NCBI GenBank assembly: GCA_013002625.1
Contig: JABDJE010000176.1
Coordinates: 1 to 9,494, forward strand
Length of the DNA: 9,494 nt
Origin: Saprospiraceae bacterium
GTDB taxonomy: Bacteria; Bacteroidota; Bacteroidia; Chitinophagales; Saprospiraceae
Reading direction: 5' to 3'
Shown here: piece by piece, positions 7,024 to 9,494 of the stretch
Numbering within the stretch: the stretch's first letter is position 1
Layout of the letters: every line of letters begins with the position of its first letter
Notes under the pieces: generated by a model
Database searches by the model: none
What the model saw: only the letters and a program-made list of their open reading frames with translations
Told to the model about the DNA's origin: nothing
Translations under genes and position numbers: made by a program

Positions 7024-8058
7024 CTATTCTATATTCTGCCTCGGAGCAAGAGCTTTAATGTGGGCATAATATCTGATCCATTCATTGAGTCCAGAAATTA
7101 CACCTTCGACGTCATCCTTTTTAACCTTCAAACCCTTAACATCAAATTGATGTCCACCAGAAGAAATAGCCTTCACGGGATAGGTGTTGTCATCATCTCC
7201 TTGTACATATATCGGTGTGACATTGCCTGTGGATTCGCCGCCATACACCAAATAGGCCTCACCGTCATCTGATACTGCTCTAACGGTGTAAAGTCGGCCA
7301 TACTCATCAATGCCGGTAACAACTAATTTATTGTCATTTTTAACGAGCTTGATATGGATAACAATTCTAGCCGAAGCCCTTACATTCATCAGGTATGGAT
7401 AGCTGCCATCCATCTCTGCCTTTACGGGGTACGCTTTACCTTTACTGCTTGTGGCAACCAGCTTCAATGTCTCATTATTATTTGTTATTGCCCCGATGTC
7501 CCATTTGCTATCGACATCCCCAACATCAATTGTCGGTAATGCCTTAACATGAGCAATGACTTGAATGTCTCCAAATTCAAGTTCAACATTCTGACCTACA
7601 AATTTTACACCTTTAACTTCCCTTTGAAGGCCAGTCGGAGAAATGGCCATTATAGGCAGATGGTTTCCCTGAGATGCTATGGCAGCTAATTTCAGAGTAT
7701 TACCATCTCTGCTGACGCCTTTTACATCAATAATGTTCCCATTCGTATCCACTGCTTTAACCCTGTATATGTCTCCATCTTTAGATACACCTTTTACCGG
7801 TACAAGGACGTCATTGCTTGCAATAAGTTTGATGGAAATATTTTCACCATTATGAACACCCTTAACATCCATGAAGTGATCATTTTCTGCTTCAAAAATC
7901 GCAAATACGGGTATCGTTGTGTCGTCTTCCAAAAGCATCATAATAGGGATGGTTTTCCCTGATTTGTTAATAGCTTTTACTGGCCATTGGTCGCTTTGGG
8001 AAGCAAGAAGTAGTGGCAATAATCCTAATGCAATCAGACAAAGAGTAATACGTTTCAT
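7024..8058 (-). CDS. Exported VKA/VKG-repeat protein with two tandem modules, 344 aa
   Basis: The product starts with a signal peptide (MKRITLCLIALGLLPLLLAS, cut near residues 20-22). It is made of short beta-like repeats with the theme (P/D)-V-K-(A/G)-(I/V)-x-x-x-G, e.g. WPVKAINKSGK, MDVKGVHNGE, VPVKGVSKDGD, YRVKAVDTNGN, IDVKGVSRDGN and YPVKAISSGG. Two modules of about 150 residues are visible. One runs from Trp25 to AHVKALP (169-175). The second runs from Trp186 to AHIKALAP (332-339). Each closes with a VKG-(V/L)-K segment shortly before its A-H-(V/I)-K-A-L motif. I recall similar uncharacterised proteins in Bacteroidota but cannot assign an activity. Likely location is periplasm or cell surface. 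No enzyme motif or Cys pair is seen. The ATG at 8058 directly precedes the signal peptide; the gene appears monocistronic, with 208 bp upstream before the next possible ORF. Confidence 0.85.
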   Translation of the reverse strand: MKRITLCLIALGLLPLLLASQSDQWPVKAINKSGKTIPIMMLLEDDTTIPVFAIFEAENDHFMDVKGVHNGENISIKLIASNDVLVPVKGVSKDGDIYRVKAVDTNGNIIDVKGVSRDGNTLKLAAIASQGNHLPIMAISPTGLQREVKGVKFVGQNVELEFGDIQVIAHVKALPTIDVGDVDSKWDIGAITNNNETLKLVATSSKGKAYPVKAEMDGSYPYLMNVRASARIVIHIKLVKNDNKLVVTGIDEYGRLYTVRAVSDDGEAYLVYGGESTGNVTPIYVQGDDDNTYPVKAISSGGHQFDVKGLKVKKDDVEGVISGLNEWIRYYAHIKALAPRQNIE

Positions 8059-8591
8059 AAGTTTTGTTTTTGTTCAATTAACTTGTTTACAACTAGTTAC
8101 AGATTATCATGCGCATTGAAAATGACTTAGATCAATAACACTATTAATCCTTGTCAACTGTAAAACGGGATTTATTGATTGAAATGAGGCTTAAAATATT
8201 TCTCATATGGACATAGGGTTTATCCAATGATATATCTTAAGTTATAATTTGTATAATCAAAGAAAACTAATTATTGGAGTAGAACTTCATTGTGATCATG
8301 GCTAAGGCGATTTTGGGAATGATTAAAATATTCCCTTCTGGTCCAAACCCACCTTCTCTTAACCAGTCATTTTCCGATATAATGGACAATTCAATAAGCA
8401 TTGTCTTCGTAGGACCGCTTGCAGCAAATCCCAAAATTGGCCTCTGGAAAAAAATCCAATTCATGTACACGCCCATTGACAACCATAAGATCTTTGTTAT
8501 TAAGTAGCTTTAGCAGAATTGAAGTCGAAACAATCAGAATAAACTAATTGGATTGCTTAGTAGATTCGATAGGCACACTTCAAAATAGTTC
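8059..8591. other. Gene-poor stretch between the VKA-repeat and PD40 genes
   Basis: These 533 bp contain only the doubtful 71-codon ORF. The rest is AT-rich and includes the presumed promoter of the VKA-repeat gene (8059 onwards), with no clear TAnnTTTG match on the minus strand. Weak CCAAT/ATTGG arms near 8224 and 8273 enclose an AT-rich segment but are too short to call a structure. No tRNA, rRNA or known regulatory RNA is recognisable. Confidence 0.45.
8267..8482 (-). CDS. Doubtful small ORF, 71 aa
   Basis: The minus strand is open for 71 codons from ATG 8482. Its translation contains RPILGFAASGPTKTMLIELS and ENDWLREGGFGPEGN, then a hydrophobic tail. The opposite strand is open over nearly the same bases (8292-8507), so one of the two is a shadow. 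The minus frame has more charged residues and codons closer to neighbouring genes (GAA, TTA, ATT), while the plus frame is rich in Ser, Pro and Asn, as antisense frames often are. I therefore slightly favour the minus frame. No signal peptide, known domain or ribosome binding site is seen. It may be a small unknown protein, a remnant of a larger gene, or non-coding. Confidence 0.3.
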   Translation of the reverse strand: MSMGVYMNWIFFQRPILGFAASGPTKTMLIELSIISENDWLREGGFGPEGNILIIPKIALAMITMKFYSNN

Positions 8592-8638
8592 TTACAGTTT
8601 AAACCAAATACACCGTCCATTATAGTTCGGATTAAAGG

Positions 8639-9494
8639 TCAGCCTCTTTTGATTAGACCCATCTTTTTCATGATGTAGACTTCTCCATGATTACCATGTC
8701 TTTGGCTTTCAAAAACAATCCATTCTCCATCTGGAGATACATCAGGGTGTAGGTTAATACCTTCAGTCAGTGCTTGAAGTTTTTTTGTCTTGATATCAAT
8801 ACTGTAGATTTCATAAGTTGTTTCATCTTTAATCTTAAGGTTTGCGATTAATGTATTGTTGTCCGAAAGCCAGCTCAAACCAGAATTCATAAAACCCTTG
8901 TCTGTAAGGGCAAAAATTGAATCATTGACCAGATCGTAGATTCGAATATTTTGTGTATACCAGTCTGGCCCGCTCATAAATGCCAACATTTGACTGTTGG
9001 AAGACCAGGTGTGATTAATAGAATAGGCGGAATATTTATCATTTTTACAACGCGTCAATTGTTTTTCCATTCCTGTTACTGTGTCAAAGATAAACAGCTC
9101 TCGATCTTTATAATCTGTTGAACGGGTAAAGGCCCACAATCTATTACCATGGGATTCAACTTGCCATTTGGCGCACACGCGGATTGGTTTTTCAAGATAA
9201 AGTTCTTCTTGCTTTGTATAAATATCAATCGTATACTTTACAGAATTACGCAATGAATCCGTTCTTGTAAACCCAATCGTTCTGTCATCTATTTGAAAAG
9301 GGAAACTATTGTTTTCTTCTGAGCTTGTAATCTGTTCAATTGAACCCCCATCCGTATCCATTAGATAAATTTCAGCCGACCCGCTGCGATATGAAACAAA
9401 TGCAATCTTCAGGTCATTAAGCTGACCCTCATTTTTCACTTGTGATAGGATAGGATTAAAAATGAAGCTTAGAAGGAAGATTGAAGTTAATATC
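8639..9494 (-). CDS. TolB/PD40-type beta-propeller exported protein, 5' partial, C-terminus frameshifted
   Basis: The frame runs to the right edge of the window, so the start lies outside. A GTG at 9439 is not the start: the in-frame codons before it encode a signal-peptide core (ILTSIFLLSFIFNPILSQ), with cleavage probably after that Gln. The mature part has PD40/TolB-like repeats: LKIAFVSYRSGSAEIYLMDTD followed by IEQIT; LWAFTRSTDYKDRELFIFD followed by KQLT; MLAFMSGPDW with IRIYD; a segment ending YEIYSIDIKTKKLQALT; then HPDVSPDGEWIVFESQRHG and EVYIM. Such propellers sit in the periplasm or on the surface as binding or scaffold domains; the ligand is unknown. The frame ends abruptly as KKMGLIKRG. 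Adding one A in the A-run at 8664-8668 gives MKKDGSNQKRLTFNPN and a stop at 8592-8594, matching the usual repeat ending, so the current C-terminus is probably altered by a one-base loss. Confidence 0.85.
   Translation of the reverse strand, partial: ILTSIFLLSFIFNPILSQVKNEGQLNDLKIAFVSYRSGSAEIYLMDTDGGSIEQITSSEENNSFPFQIDDRTIGFTRTDSLRNSVKYTIDIYTKQEELYLEKPIRVCAKWQVESHGNRLWAFTRSTDYKDRELFIFDTVTGMEKQLTRCKNDKYSAYSINHTWSSNSQMLAFMSGPDWYTQNIRIYDLVNDSIFALTDKGFMNSGLSWLSDNNTLIANLKIKDETTYEIYSIDIKTKKLQALTEGINLHPDVSPDGEWIVFESQRHGNHGEVYIMKKMGLIKRG

Noticed and set aside
6988..7272. 94-codon plus-strand ORF
   Set aside because: It is antisense to the 3' part of the VKA-repeat protein, whose repeats show that the minus strand is the coding one.
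8292..8507. 71-codon plus-strand ORF
   Set aside because: It overlaps the minus-strand frame and has the Ser/Pro/Asn-rich look of an antisense translation; kept only as part of the both-strands-open observation.
1..9494. Mobile element, prophage, CRISPR array or defence island
   Set aside because: No transposase, integrase, terminal inverted repeats, spaced repeats, nuclease or toxin-antitoxin signatures were found on either strand.

Overview
The window looks like chromosomal DNA from a Bacteroidota bacterium, probably a free-living or marine Cytophagia/Flavobacteriia-type organism. The clues are AT-rich DNA, almost no Shine-Dalgarno sequences, a TAnnTTTG-type promoter box, lipoproteins and Sec-exported proteins on most transcripts, and several protein types typical of that phylum. 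These include a stand-alone regulator-type propeller, a serine hydrolase with TPRs, the small family with a YRFxGMTNPxD core, and a VKA/VKG-repeat protein. The lineage call is inference from gene content; no rRNA or tRNA is present to confirm it.

Layout. Nearly everything reads on the minus strand. From left to right: (1) the first 80 codons of an ArsR-type repressor, with a palindromic candidate operator just upstream; (2) a small exported or membrane protein of unknown function; (3) a large exported serine hydrolase of the class C beta-lactamase/esterase fold with TPRs, lying 47 bp downstream of (4) a lipoprotein that is almost entirely a seven-repeat beta-propeller, so the two may be co-transcribed; (5) an RDD-family membrane protein; (6) the only plus-strand gene, a fatty acid hydroxylase/sterol desaturase-superfamily membrane enzyme with complete histidine boxes, divergent from the RDD gene and without an obvious ATG start; (7) a lipoprotein form of peptidase E (S51), broken by an 11-bp tandem duplication; (8) a 102-residue conserved small protein; (9) a 344-residue exported protein built from two copies of a VKA/VKG-repeat module; (10) a 533-bp gene-poor stretch holding one doubtful 71-codon ORF; (11) a TolB/PD40-type propeller protein entering from the right edge, whose C-terminus appears altered by a one-base loss in an A-run.

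Functionally this reads as an ordinary accessory region for envelope and periplasmic functions, not a defence island, prophage or biosynthetic cluster. I see no transposase, integrase, CRISPR array, tRNA or rRNA. The strongest observations are two reading-frame lesions whose intact ancestral frames can be read directly: the 11-bp duplication in the S51 peptidase, and the homopolymer frameshift in the PD40 protein. Next come the internally duplicated VKA/VKG-repeat protein, the self-contained seven-blade propeller lipoprotein, and the unusual start of the hydroxylase gene. No convincing new multi-gene system is visible.
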